Below are positions 8,384 to 16,217 of a DNA stretch of 64,000 nucleotides, one piece after another; position 1 is the stretch's first letter, and the number at the start of each line of letters is the position of its first letter. Source of the DNA: Baekduia soli (GTDB lineage: Bacteria; Actinomycetota; Thermoleophilia; Solirubrobacterales; Solirubrobacteraceae). The DNA lies in NCBI RefSeq assembly GCF_007970665.1, contig NZ_CP042430.1:1798001-1862000 (forward strand), in the 5' to 3' direction. The notes under the pieces are model-generated. The model was not told where the DNA came from, searched no databases, and saw only the letters and a list, made by a program, of their open reading frames with translations. The translations under genes were made by a program, and so were the position numbers.

Positions 8384-10546
8384 CTACGCCACCGGCCGCA
8401 GGTGCCGGTAGGGCTCCTCGTCGCGCAGCACCCGGATCACGCCCTCGACGACGCTCTCGCCGTCGATGCGCCTGCCGTCGGTGACCGCGGCGACGATCCC
8501 GCGCTTGCGCTCCAGCAGCTCGGCCATCGTCTCGTCGATCGTGTCGGCGGCCAGGAGGTACCAGGCGGTGACCGCGTCGTGCTGGCCGATGCGGTGGCAG
8601 CGGTCCTCGGCCTGGTCGTGCAGCGCGGGGGTCCACTCGAGCTCGAGGAACACGACGTTGGACGCGCGCGTCAGCGTGATGCCCTGGGAGGCGACGCGGG
8701 TCGCGCCGATGATGAGCTGCGGCCCGTCGGGCTGCTGGAAGGCCTGCACGGAGGCCTCACGCGCCTCGATCGTGTCGCGCCCGAACAGGTGCAGCGCGTC
8801 GGGGAAGCGCTCCAGCACGGCCTCCTGGACCTCGCGGTGGCGGCAGAACACGACGAGTGGCTCGCCCGACTCCAGGAAGTCGTGGATCCACGCCAGCGCC
8901 GAGCTGAGCTTGCCGCGGGCCGCCAGGCGCTGCAGCGCCCCGAGCTGGGCCAGGCGCTCGGCGCGCAGCGTCGCGGCGATCTTCGCGTCCAGCTCGGAGA
9001 GCTCGAGCGGCTGGGAGCGCAGCCACTCGACGACATCGCGCTCGGCGACACGGTACTCGCGGTCGTTGTCCAGGGCCACGGGCACGACGACCTGGCGCTT
9101 GGCCGGCAGCTGGGGGAGGACCTCGCTCTTGAGCCGGCGCACGAAGCAGCGCCGGCGCAGGTGCCAGTGCAGCCGCTCCTCGGTCAGGACGCCCTGGAAC
9201 TGGCGCGAGAAGCGCGCGCCCGAGCCGAACTCCTCCAGCCGGCCGATGATCCGCAGCTGGCTGATGAGCTCCTCGGCGTGGTTGAGCACCGGCGTGCCGG
9301 TGAGCGCCATGCGCAGGCCGCCGCGTCCGACGGCCTCGGCCAGGCGGCGCACCGCCTGCGTGCGCTTGGCGCGCGGGTTCTTGCAGTAGTGCGACTCGTC
9401 GACGACGATCGCGCCCGGCCGCAGCCGTGCGAGCGTGTCGCGGTGCTTGGCCACGACCTCGTAGTTGAGGATCGTGATGTCGCCCGTGCGCGGCACGGCC
9501 AGGCCGCCCTCGACGACCTCGACGCTGCGGTGCGGCAGCCAGCGGCGCGTCTCGCGCAGCCAGTTGAGCTTGAGCGAGGCGGGGCAGACCACGATGGCCG
9601 GGTAGGCGTCGTCGGCCTCCAGCGCCGCGAGCGCCTGGACGGTCTTGCCCAGGCCCTGCTCGTCGGAGAGGAACACGCGCCGGGCGTCCAGGACGTAGCG
9701 CACCCCCGCCCACTGGAACGGCTGCAGCTCGCCGCCGAGGCGCTCGGCGATGCCCGGGATCGGCTCGGCGCCCGTCGACCGCGAGCGCCGGATCGCGGCG
9801 GCGGCCTCGGCGGCCTCCTCGCGCAGCTCCTCCAGCGCGACGGCGGCCGGGGCGTCCACCTCCACGGCGTGCAGCACCAGGAACTCATCGAGGTGCGTGA
9901 CGACCCACGGGTCCAGGGGCAGCGAGCGGCCGCCGTCGGCGGTCCCGGGCAACCGCTCGAACGCGTCGCCGACCTCGGGGTCCCAGAGCGTCTCGAGCAG
10001 GAACGACTCGCCCTCGACGGAGTGGTGCAGCGTCAGCCGCGCCGGCGGCGCCTCGCCGCCGTGCACGAGCGCCAGCACGCAGCGGTGCGCCGCGCCGTCC
10101 AGCCGCGCGCCCCGCGCCTCGCCCAGCACCTCGGCGCCGGCCCGGGTCAGGGGCACCAGAAGGTCGCCGTCGCGCTGCACCGACCCCTCCAGCAGGACCT
10201 CGGGCACCTGGCCCGCCCGGGTGTCGAGCACCCACCAGCCGCGCCCGTCGAAGCGGGTGGTGCGCACGCGGCCGACCCAGCGCTCGCCCACGCCCTTGAG
10301 CCAGATGTCGACCTGGGCGCTGGTCGTCAGCTTGGGGAAGCGGCGGATGACCTCGGCGACGTGGACGGCCGCCCAGTCGTCGACGGGCGCCCACCACTCG
10401 CGGCGATCCCAGTCGAAGCGCCGCGACGGGATCTGGCGCACGACGGCCACGATGTGCGGGTCGTACGGGAAGCCGAGGACGACGATCGGTCCGCCGTCGG
10501 GGCCACGGCGCAGCTCGATGTTGGGGGACTCGGGAGCGAGCTGCAC
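8384..10546 (-). CDS. SNF2-family DEAD/DEAH helicase with HARP-like N-terminus
   Basis: This 720-residue ATP-dependent DNA translocase has motif I DEQGLGKT at 295-302, motif II DESH at 383-386, motif III LTGTPVLN near 411-418, and the helicase C-terminal half ending in the SNF2 signature CHRIGQHD and WYLLAADTIDE near the C-terminus. Residues about 22-54 (GFPYDPHIVAVVRQIPSRRFDWDRREWWAP) look like the HARP module of SMARCAL1-type annealing helicases; this resemblance is by eye only. The start is taken as GTG 10546, where the residues begin to resemble homologues and which clears the upstream gene; the Shine-Dalgarno is weak and close. A role in stalled-fork or DNA-repair metabolism is an inference from SMARCAL1-like relatives. 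Confidence 0.85.
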   Translation of the reverse strand: MQLAPESPNIELRRGPDGGPIVVLGFPYDPHIVAVVRQIPSRRFDWDRREWWAPVDDWAAVHVAEVIRRFPKLTTSAQVDIWLKGVGERWVGRVRTTRFDGRGWWVLDTRAGQVPEVLLEGSVQRDGDLLVPLTRAGAEVLGEARGARLDGAAHRCVLALVHGGEAPPARLTLHHSVEGESFLLETLWDPEVGDAFERLPGTADGGRSLPLDPWVVTHLDEFLVLHAVEVDAPAAVALEELREEAAEAAAAIRRSRSTGAEPIPGIAERLGGELQPFQWAGVRYVLDARRVFLSDEQGLGKTVQALAALEADDAYPAIVVCPASLKLNWLRETRRWLPHRSVEVVEGGLAVPRTGDITILNYEVVAKHRDTLARLRPGAIVVDESHYCKNPRAKRTQAVRRLAEAVGRGGLRMALTGTPVLNHAEELISQLRIIGRLEEFGSGARFSRQFQGVLTEERLHWHLRRRCFVRRLKSEVLPQLPAKRQVVVPVALDNDREYRVAERDVVEWLRSQPLELSELDAKIAATLRAERLAQLGALQRLAARGKLSSALAWIHDFLESGEPLVVFCRHREVQEAVLERFPDALHLFGRDTIEAREASVQAFQQPDGPQLIIGATRVASQGITLTRASNVVFLELEWTPALHDQAEDRCHRIGQHDAVTAWYLLAADTIDETMAELLERKRGIVAAVTDGRRIDGESVVEGVIRVLRDEEPYRHLRPVA

Positions 10547-10572
10547 CTTCTCCAGGCTACCTCGCGGGGTGC

Positions 10573-11025
10573 TCAGCCGGGCAGCGAGGAGCCCGCGAAC
10601 GCGAAGAACCAGATCCCGAACAGGACGAGCGCGATGCCGACGCTCGTGAGCATCACCCCGTCGAGCACGCCGCGGTCGTCGTGGACGCCGCGGCGCTCCC
10701 CGCGCATGCTCTTCATCCACGCGGCCTGCGCCCGGCGGTCGCGCAGCCGCCCGGTCACCCGCATGTGCAGGCGGTTCAGCGCGCCGAGGCCCTTCCCGAT
10801 GGCGACCATCGACACGACCGTCCCGGCGAGGACGAGCAGGTAGGGGCCGATGCTCGGCTGGGTCGAGCTCGTCATGTGCGAGCCGAGCCACAGCCAGGCC
10901 ACGGGGACCACGAGCCACATGACGACGGAGCCGACGGCCATCGCGGCGACGAGCAGGACGCCGGCGGGATGGCGGCGCACCGGGGCCGGCGGCGCCTGGG
11001 GGTCGTCGTGGGCGTGGGTGCTCAT
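10573..11025 (-). CDS. hypothetical integral membrane protein
   Basis: I do not recognise this 150-residue protein. It has a His/Pro-rich N-terminal tail (1-22), a first hydrophobic pair at about 23-47, a helix near 60-77, a basic cytoplasmic loop at about 85-113 (LHMRVTGRLRDRRAQAAWMKSMRGERRG), and a C-terminal helix near 122-146. It lies 26 bp upstream of the SNF2 helicase on the same strand, so they may share a transcript, and it is divergent from a MerR regulator. No catalytic motif is seen. Confidence 0.7.
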   Translation of the reverse strand: MSTHAHDDPQAPPAPVRRHPAGVLLVAAMAVGSVVMWLVVPVAWLWLGSHMTSSTQPSIGPYLLVLAGTVVSMVAIGKGLGALNRLHMRVTGRLRDRRAQAAWMKSMRGERRGVHDDRGVLDGVMLTSVGIALVLFGIWFFAFAGSSLPG

Positions 11026-11073
11026 CGGGACGGAGCCTCGATGCTACACCGATCGATGTCACATCTGGCGCGC

Positions 11074-11079
11074 TACGCT
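11074..11079 (+). promoter_or_regulatory. -10 element of the MerR gene
   Basis: TACGCT lies 6 nt before GTG 11086. It decides between the GTG and the two upstream ATG candidates. Confidence 0.5.
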
Positions 11080-11085
11080 CGCCGC

Positions 11086-11853
11086 GTGTCCGAAGCGACC
11101 GAGGCGCCCGAAGGCGAGGCCGACGGCCAGGAGCTCACGATCGACGAGCTCGCGCGGCGCACCGGGATGACCGTGCGCAACATCCGCGCCCATCAGTCGC
11201 GCGGCCTGCTGCCGCCGCCGACCGTCCGCGGCCGCACGGGCTGGTACGGCGCCGAGCACGTCGCGCGCATCGAGCTCATCCGCGAGATGCAGGGCCAGGG
11301 CTTCAACCTCGAGGCGATTCGGCGGCTCGTCGAGGCCGCGCCGGGCTCCAGCGAGGAGCCCCTGCGCTTCCTGCGCGCCGTCGCCGAGCCCTACGTCACC
11401 GAGGCCCCGGAGCTGCTGACCGCGGAGGACCTCGCCACGCGCTGGGGCACCCGCGATGCCGCGCTGCTGGCCAAGGCGGTCAAGCTCGGCCTGCTGCGCC
11501 CGCTGGGCGACGGCAGCTTCGAGGACGTCACCCCGCGCCTCACGGCCGCCGGCCGCGAGCTGGCCGAGCTCGGCGTGCCCGCCGACGTCGCCCTCGAGCT
11601 CGCCGCGCGCATCCGCAAGCACGCCGACGGCGTCGCCCGGGGCTACGTGCGCCTGTTCGTCGACCAGGTCTGGAAGCCGTTCGAGGAGGCCGGGGCCCCG
11701 GAGGAGCGCTGGCCCGAGGTGCGCGACGCGCTCGAGCGCCTGCGCCCGCTGGCGGCCGAGTCGCTGCTGTCCATCTTCGGCGTCGCGATGGCCGACGCCA
11801 GCGAGGCCGCGTTCGGCCGCGAGATCGAGCGGCTGCGCAAGCGCCGCCGGTGA
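11086..11853 (+). CDS. MerR-family transcriptional regulator
   Basis: This 255-residue regulator has a MerR-type winged helix at about residues 15-82 (LTIDELARRTGMTVRNIRAHQSRGLLPPP, then GWYGAEHVARIELIREMQGQGFNLEAIRRLVE). A 165-residue C-terminal domain with no metal-binding cysteines follows, so it is a ligand- or protein-responsive member rather than a metal sensor. The start is GTG 11086, because TACGCT (11074-11079) ends 6 nt before it and gives a leaderless transcript; in-frame ATGs at 11041 and 11056 would lie upstream of that promoter. The divergent neighbour is the small membrane protein, a possible target. It ends 21 bp before a convergent hydrolase. Confidence 0.88.
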   Translation: MSEATEAPEGEADGQELTIDELARRTGMTVRNIRAHQSRGLLPPPTVRGRTGWYGAEHVARIELIREMQGQGFNLEAIRRLVEAAPGSSEEPLRFLRAVAEPYVTEAPELLTAEDLATRWGTRDAALLAKAVKLGLLRPLGDGSFEDVTPRLTAAGRELAELGVPADVALELAARIRKHADGVARGYVRLFVDQVWKPFEEAGAPEERWPEVRDALERLRPLAAESLLSIFGVAMADASEAAFGREIERLRKRRR

Positions 11854-11874
11854 GCGCCCGCCCCGGGGCGGGCT

Positions 11875-12786
11875 CTACGCCGCCGCGCGCCGGGCGGGGG
11901 CGCCCGCGTCGGCCGCGCGTGCGTGGTCCTCGATGGCTCGGAGGATCTGCGGCCACGCGCCGGACGGCAGGTCGTGCCCCATGCCCGGGATCGTCAGCAG
12001 CCGGGCGCCGGGGATCGCCCGGGCCGTGGCGCGGCCGCCGGACGGCGCGACGAGCCGGTCGGCCTCGCCGTGGATGACGAGCGTCGGCGCGGTGATCGCC
12101 CGCAGCTCGCGACGCCGGTCGCCCGAGGCGATGATCGCGCCGAGCTGGCGGGCGGTGCAGCGGGGGTCGAACGCGCGGTCATAGCCGCGCCCGACCATGG
12201 CGCGCAGTTCGTCCTCGTCGCGGTCGAAGCCCGGCGACCCGATCCGCGCCCACATGCGCAGCGCGTGCTCGACGTAGGCCTCGCGGTCGCGGGGCGCGCG
12301 GCCCAGGACCACGGGGTACGAGCGCAGCGCGGGTTGCCCGGTCAGCAGCGCGCCCGTGCTGGACATGATCGACGTCAGCGAGCGCACCCGCTGCGGGTGG
12401 CGGGCCGCGAGGGTCTGGGCGATCATCCCGCCCATGGAGGCGCCGACCACGTGGGCGTCCTGGAGGCCCAGGGACGAGAGCAGGCCCGCGGTGTCGAGGG
12501 CCATGTCGGCCAGCCGGTAGGGGGCGTCGGGGATGCGCCGGCGCACGAGCTGGCGCAGCCTCGGCACGGGCGCGCCGTCGAGGTGCGTCGAGCGGCCGGC
12601 GTCGCGGTTGTCGAACCGGGTGACCTGGAAGCCGCGGTCGGCGAGCGCGGCGCAGAAGCGGTCGTCCCAGCCGATCATCTGCATGCCCAGCCCCATGATG
12701 AGCAGGACGGGCGGCGCGGACGGGTCGCCGAAGGTCTCGTGGCAGAGGGTGATGCCGCGGCCCACCTCGGCGAAGCGCTCGTCCAT
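11875..12786 (-). CDS. alpha/beta hydrolase
   Basis: This 303-residue soluble hydrolase has an oxyanion-hole region LLIMGLGMQMIGW near 28-40, nucleophile elbow GASMGG near residues 115-120 (Ser the nucleophile), an acid in HGEADRLV near 246-253, and the catalytic His in GMGHDLP near 273-279. It resembles the aromatase/hydrolase or 3-oxoadipate enol-lactonase branch; the substrate is unknown. The start is ATG 12786: TACGCT (minus strand, 12793-12798) sits 6 nt upstream, so the longer frame up to 12861 is unlikely. It is downstream of the MBL and DUF3891 genes on the same strand but has its own apparent promoter. Confidence 0.85.
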   Translation of the reverse strand: MDERFAEVGRGITLCHETFGDPSAPPVLLIMGLGMQMIGWDDRFCAALADRGFQVTRFDNRDAGRSTHLDGAPVPRLRQLVRRRIPDAPYRLADMALDTAGLLSSLGLQDAHVVGASMGGMIAQTLAARHPQRVRSLTSIMSSTGALLTGQPALRSYPVVLGRAPRDREAYVEHALRMWARIGSPGFDRDEDELRAMVGRGYDRAFDPRCTARQLGAIIASGDRRRELRAITAPTLVIHGEADRLVAPSGGRATARAIPGARLLTIPGMGHDLPSGAWPQILRAIEDHARAADAGAPARRAAA

Positions 12787-12792
12787 GATCCG

Positions 12793-12798
12793 AGCGTA
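12793..12798 (-). promoter_or_regulatory. -10 element of the alpha/beta hydrolase gene
   Basis: TACGCT on the minus strand is 6 nt before the ATG at 12786, predicting a leaderless mRNA. Confidence 0.5.
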
Positions 12799-12890
12799 GC
12801 GTCGCGTGACGCTCAGGCCGCCCTCGTCGCGCCGGTCGGCGCCGCGGGCCGGCCGCCGCACGCGCCGTCGCCGGGAGTTGTACGCGCTCC

Positions 12891-12911
12891 GTCCGTGTCC
12901 GGGACACGGAC
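12891..12911. promoter_or_regulatory. perfect 21-bp palindrome, operator or hairpin
   Basis: Arms GTCCGTGTCC and GGACACGGAC are perfectly complementary around a single central base. It lies 18 bp past the MBL gene stop and about 105 bp upstream of the hydrolase start. As DNA it would suit a dimeric repressor of TetR type; as RNA it could end the upstream transcript, although no U-tract follows. Confidence 0.55.
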
Positions 12912-12928
12912 TGACGGATCGCGGAGGG

Positions 12929-13546
12929 TCAGCCCCGGCCGTCCTGCGCGTCCAGGAACGCCCGCAGCAGCGCCCGGCCGTCGCGGGTCACCGGGGCGCC
13001 GTGGGCGAACAACAGCGCGTCGAAGTCGGCCTCCAGCAGGGTGCGCAGCCGCCGTGCGAGCGCGGTCCGCACGCCGGCGGGGTCCTCGCCCATGAGGCTG
13101 TCGGGCACGTAGCTCAGCCGGCCGTCGGCGTCGCGGATCACCGCGTCGGCGAACAGGAGCGCCCCAGGGCCGGCGGCCAGGCGGAAGGCGGTGTCCTCGG
13201 GGGTGAGGGCTCCGACCTCCAGCGCGATGACCCCGGGCGCGACGGCGTCGCCGAACTCGAACGGCTGGACGGAGGGGCCATGGGAGAACTCGTGCAGGCC
13301 CGAGCGCTGGGCGCGGATCGGGCAGCCGAACGCCTCGGCGAACGCCTCGGCGTGACGCAGGTGGTGGCGGTTGGAGAGCAGGACCACCTCGGGGCGCCCG
13401 TGGCGGGCGACCTCCTCGATGCCCTCCTCGGGCACGCGCGGGTCGAACAGCGCGCCGCCCTCCACGAAGAAGTGCGAGTGCACGGGCTGGCCGATCCCCT
13501 CGTGGAAGGTCGTCCAGTGCAGCACGCCCGGGAGCACCTCGTCCAT
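12929..13546 (-). CDS. MBL-fold (metallo-beta-lactamase-like) protein, degenerate metal site
   Basis: This 205-residue MBL-fold protein has early strands (VLPGVLHWTTFHEG, SHFFVEGGALFDPRV), a metal loop SNRHHLRHAEAF at 58-69, and a late LLFAHGAPV strand near 181-189. The loop keeps His61, His62 and His65 but lacks the usual HxHxDH spacing: the acid that assists catalysis is missing and residue 63 is Leu. Either a non-hydrolytic role or altered metal binding is possible. The start is ATG 13546, 9 bp from the stop of the upstream DUF3891 gene, so the two are probably co-transcribed. Confidence 0.75.
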   Translation of the reverse strand: MDEVLPGVLHWTTFHEGIGQPVHSHFFVEGGALFDPRVPEEGIEEVARHGRPEVVLLSNRHHLRHAEAFAEAFGCPIRAQRSGLHEFSHGPSVQPFEFGDAVAPGVIALEVGALTPEDTAFRLAAGPGALLFADAVIRDADGRLSYVPDSLMGEDPAGVRTALARRLRTLLEADFDALLFAHGAPVTRDGRALLRAFLDAQDGRG

Positions 13547-13555
13547 GGGGGTGCA

Positions 13556-14338
13556 CTACCCGCTGGGCGCGTCCGGCGACCCCTCCGCGGGGCGCAGCGT
13601 GATGCGCACGGCGACGTGCGCCGCGCCGGCCAGCGCCGCCTGCAGCGCGGCGTCGTCGGCGAACGTCCCGGTCAACCGCCGTCCCTCGGCCTGCACGGTG
13701 AGCTCCGGCGGGCCCAGCGGCCAGGGGTCCAGGACGACGTGGTCGCCGCGGTCGTGCACCGCGATGTCGGTCCGGGCGTCGCCGCGGATGGGCACGCCGC
13801 CGACCGTATGGGCGCCCACGCGCCGGCACAGGACGAGCGACAGCTCGTCCCAGACGGCCACGAGCGCCTGGTTGCGGCGCAGCTGCGCGGGATCGGCGCC
13901 GACCTCGGCGGCCAGCCCGGCCTGCAGCGCCCGCTGGCCGTCGAGGTACGCCTGGATCGCGGCCGCCACGTCCGGGTCCGGCGTGTCGGGCAGGACGCGC
14001 TCGTACAGCCCGGTGCCGTGCAGCGAGACCAGCAGCGCGGCGTAGCGGCTCTGGGTGAGCATGCGCCGCGGGGCCTCGGTCCACAGCGCGAGGTGGGTGC
14101 GGCGGTCCATCTCGAAGAACTGCCGCGGCAGCCCCGTGCCGGGATGGCGCTGGGGCTCGAGGTCCCACAGCGTCATCCCCACGTCGTGCTGCTCGGCCCC
14201 GAGGCAGACCTCCTCGAACGGCTCGGGCGCGGCGAAGCGCGCGTTGCCCCACGCCCGGGCGAGCTGCCCGGAGATCCACGCGTGCGACGCCTGGCCCATG
14301 GCCAGGACGCTGCCCTCGCCGTCGGGGCGCAGCAGCAT
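13556..14338 (-). CDS. DUF3891 family protein
   Basis: This 260-residue protein matches my recollection of DUF3891 (PF13030). The N-terminal part reads LLRPDGEGSVLAMGQASHAWISGQLARAWG, followed by an HD-like motif AEQHDVGMTLWD near 48-59, FFEMDRRTHLALW near 74-86, and LSLHGTGLYERV near 103-114. The conserved His/Asp residues suggest a metal-dependent HD-like fold, but no activity is established for the family. It is flanked on the same strand by the MBL gene (9 bp downstream) and a disordered membrane protein (13 bp upstream), which points to one operon. Confidence 0.75.
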   Translation of the reverse strand: MLLRPDGEGSVLAMGQASHAWISGQLARAWGNARFAAPEPFEEVCLGAEQHDVGMTLWDLEPQRHPGTGLPRQFFEMDRRTHLALWTEAPRRMLTQSRYAALLVSLHGTGLYERVLPDTPDPDVAAAIQAYLDGQRALQAGLAAEVGADPAQLRRNQALVAVWDELSLVLCRRVGAHTVGGVPIRGDARTDIAVHDRGDHVVLDPWPLGPPELTVQAEGRRLTGTFADDAALQAALAGAAHVAVRITLRPAEGSPDAPSG

Positions 14339-14351
14339 CGGGCGCGGCGGG

Positions 14352-14924
14352 TCAGCGCTCGGGGCGGTCCTCGTCGTCGGCGGAGTCGCTCACGCGCTCC
14401 TCGTCGGCCTCGCCGGCGCGGCCCGTGACCTCGTCGGCCTCGACCTCGGGCGTGAACGCGTCGGAGATCGGGTCGGCGCGGCCGTCGCCGTGCGTCGCGT
14501 TCTCGATCAGCGCCTCCTCGGAGGCCTCGAAGCCCTCGGACTCGCCGCCGCCGGCCTCGTAGACGGCCTCCATCGCGGGGTGGCCGTGCGCGTCGTCGAC
14601 GCCGGGCCCGCCGATCGCGCCGGCCTCGGCCGCCGCGGCCGCGGTCTCGCGGTCGACGAGCTCGTCGATCGAGGTCGTGCCGCGGCCGGCCAGCACCTCG
14701 GAGTCGGGGGTGGCGGGCTCGGCGGCCGCGGCGGCGGTGCTCGCGGTCTCCGGCGGCGCGGGCGGGGTCACGGGCGGGGCGGGGGCGGCCGGGGGCGCAG
14801 GCGCCGGGGCGGCGTCGGTCGGGGAGGGGATCGCGGGACGGTCGGCACGGCGGCGGCGCAGGACGGCGAGGCCGGCGGCGGCCAGTCCGCCGAGGGCCAT
14901 GAGGCGCTTCGGGATGCGGGGCAT
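14352..14924 (-). CDS. hypothetical single-pass protein with disordered acidic tail
   Basis: I do not recognise this 190-residue protein. A basic start (MPRIPKR) is followed by one hydrophobic segment at about 8-22, an Arg cluster (RRRRAD), a Pro/Ala-rich linker near 35-60, and then an acidic Glu/Asp-rich low-complexity tail to the end. This suggests a membrane-anchored or exported, intrinsically disordered protein. TACGGA on the minus strand (14931-14936) lies 6 nt before the ATG. Very long minus-strand frames reaching this gene from 19 kb are shadows; only the last 190 codons look genuine. Confidence 0.6.
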   Translation of the reverse strand: MPRIPKRLMALGGLAAAGLAVLRRRRADRPAIPSPTDAAPAPAPPAAPAPPVTPPAPPETASTAAAAAEPATPDSEVLAGRGTTSIDELVDRETAAAAAEAGAIGGPGVDDAHGHPAMEAVYEAGGGESEGFEASEEALIENATHGDGRADPISDAFTPEVEADEVTGRAGEADEERVSDSADDEDRPER

Positions 14925-15026
14925 GTCGAATCCGTACCCGATCGCGACCCGATGCGAAAGGGCCGGTCCGCTCGGTGCGCCACGCGGCCGGCGTCGGAGC
15001 GTGCCGCCGGGTGTAGCGTGGGGCCC

Positions 15027-15227
15027 ATGAGCGAGCACTACGGAGCCGACCGCGTCGGCGGCGGCGAGGCGTCCTTGGGCGACGCCCAGTCCTCCAACCC
15101 GCCCGACGACCCGGACATGCTCTTCGACGACGCCGAGGAGCTCGACACGGACACGGACTGGGAGGGCGACGGGCCCGAGCCGCCGGAGGAGCGCGACAAC
15201 GAGGACCCGGCGCCCGCCGCGCCGTAG
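15027..15227 (+). CDS. small acidic hypothetical protein
   Basis: This 66-residue, highly acidic and probably disordered protein (runs such as NPPDDPDMLFDDAEELDTDTDWEGD) is of unknown function. Support comes from a TAGCGT -10 element at 15014-15019, 7 nt before the ATG, and from all-G/C third positions through the frame. It is divergent from the disordered membrane protein, which also ends in an acidic tail. No domain is recognised. Confidence 0.6.
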   Translation: MSEHYGADRVGGGEASLGDAQSSNPPDDPDMLFDDAEELDTDTDWEGDGPEPPEERDNEDPAPAAP

Positions 15228-15243
15228 CCCACAGGTGTCCCCT

Positions 15244-15287
15244 CCTGGTCTGCTCGGCTGACCAGGATCGCGCGCGCGTTGTATGTT
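15244..15287 (+). promoter_or_regulatory. promoter and palindromic operator of the FadR-type regulator
   Basis: A perfect inverted repeat CCTGGTC-N9-GACCAGG (15244-15250, 15260-15266) overlaps the -35 region (TGACCA, 15259-15264). A TATGTT -10 (15282-15287) is 17 bp further on and ends 6 nt before GTG 15294. FadR-type GntR proteins bind TGGTC/GACCA half-sites, so autoregulation is likely. Confidence 0.6.
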
Positions 15288-15293
15288 GCCCGC

Positions 15294-16070
15294 GTGTTCT
15301 CCCCTGTCCAGACCCGCCGCACGTTCGAGGAGGCGGCGGAGCAGATCGCGGACAAGGTCCGGATCGGGGAGCTGCGCGTCGGGGACAAGCTGCCGGGCGA
15401 GCGCGCGCTCGCCGCGCAGATGCAGATCAGCCGCCCGACGCTGCGCGAGGCGGTCAAGGTGCTCGTCGACGCCGGGCTGCTCGAGGTCCGCCGCGGGCCC
15501 GGCGGCGGCATGTTCGTGGCGACCGACGTCGTGGGCGTCGAGCTCGTGCGCCAGCGCTCGAGCCTGCGCCTCGGCGAGGTCGCCGGCGTGCTCGAGGCGC
15601 GGCGGATGCTCGAGCCGCGCGTGGCCCAGCTCGCCGCGGTGCGCGCCACCGACGAGGACTTCGCCACGCTGCAGCGCTCGATCGACGGCATGCACGCGCT
15701 CGTCGACGCGGGCCGCGCGCTCAAGGAGGAGGACCGCTTCCTCCAGCACGACGTGCAGTTCCACCTGGCGCTGGCCCGGGCCTCGGGCAACGCGACGGTG
15801 GAGTCGCTCATGCGCGTCCTGTTCCGCCAGCTGGAGATCGCCCGCGACATGGCGATGCACCTGCCGCTCGTCCCCGAGTGGACGATCGACATCCACGAGC
15901 GCACGCTGGCGGCGGTGCGCTCCGGCGACCTCATGGAGGTCGAGGCGGTCATGGACGAGCACGTCGGTCAGCTCGAGCGCACGTGGGAGGAGGAGACCGC
16001 CCGGGCGCTCGTGCGCCCGCTGCCGGACTTCCTGCTGCCCGCCGCATCGCGCACCAAGCCCGCGACCTGA
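15294..16070 (+). CDS. FadR-subfamily GntR transcriptional regulator (FCD domain)
   Basis: This 258-residue regulator has an N-terminal winged helix at about 8-72 (IADKVRIGELRVGDKLPGER, ISRPTLREAVKVLVDAGLLEVRRGPGGGMFV). An all-helical FCD effector domain covers about 85-235, with the metal-ligand pattern DVQFHLALARASGN and a late HERTLAAVRSGD His. FadR-type regulators sense carboxylates or acyl-CoA. The start is GTG 15294, set by the -10 element 6 nt upstream; the TTG at 15279 would lie upstream of the promoter. It sits 147 bp upstream of the indolepyruvate ferredoxin oxidoreductase gene, whose upstream region carries the same CTGACCA word, so it probably controls aromatic amino acid or keto-acid catabolism. 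Confidence 0.88.
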   Translation: MFSPVQTRRTFEEAAEQIADKVRIGELRVGDKLPGERALAAQMQISRPTLREAVKVLVDAGLLEVRRGPGGGMFVATDVVGVELVRQRSSLRLGEVAGVLEARRMLEPRVAQLAAVRATDEDFATLQRSIDGMHALVDAGRALKEEDRFLQHDVQFHLALARASGNATVESLMRVLFRQLEIARDMAMHLPLVPEWTIDIHERTLAAVRSGDLMEVEAVMDEHVGQLERTWEEETARALVRPLPDFLLPAASRTKPAT

Positions 16071-16085
16071 GCCTCCGGGCCTCCG

Positions 16086-16121
16086 CGCCGCGGCCCGGGC
16101 GCCCCGTCGCCCGGCGCGGCG
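16086..16121 (+). terminator. strong GC hairpin after the FadR-type gene
   Basis: Arms CGCCGCG and CGCGGCG enclose CCGGGCG and CGCCCGG with a 2-nt bulge and a 6-nt loop, a 14-bp stem of pure G-C pairs beginning 15 bp after the stop codon. No U-tract follows, so it would be a U-less terminator of the kind proposed for high-GC actinobacteria, or an attenuating structure. Confidence 0.5.
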
Positions 16122-16126
16122 TCGAG

Positions 16127-16142
16127 CTGACCACATGGTCAG
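16127..16142. promoter_or_regulatory. palindromic operator upstream of the ferredoxin oxidoreductase
   Basis: CTGACCACATGGTCAG: perfect 7-bp arms around a 2-bp centre. The half-site CTGACCA also occurs in the regulator's own promoter (15258-15264), and a near copy CTGACCC is at 16170-16176. TAAGGT (16161-16166) is a possible -10. This is the best candidate binding site for the upstream FadR-type protein. Confidence 0.6.
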
Positions 16143-16217
16143 GTCACCCTCCGTCCATGGTAAGGTCGCCTGACCCATTCGGGTCGGAGACTTGGCCACC
16201 GAGGAGAGGGAGCCTGC

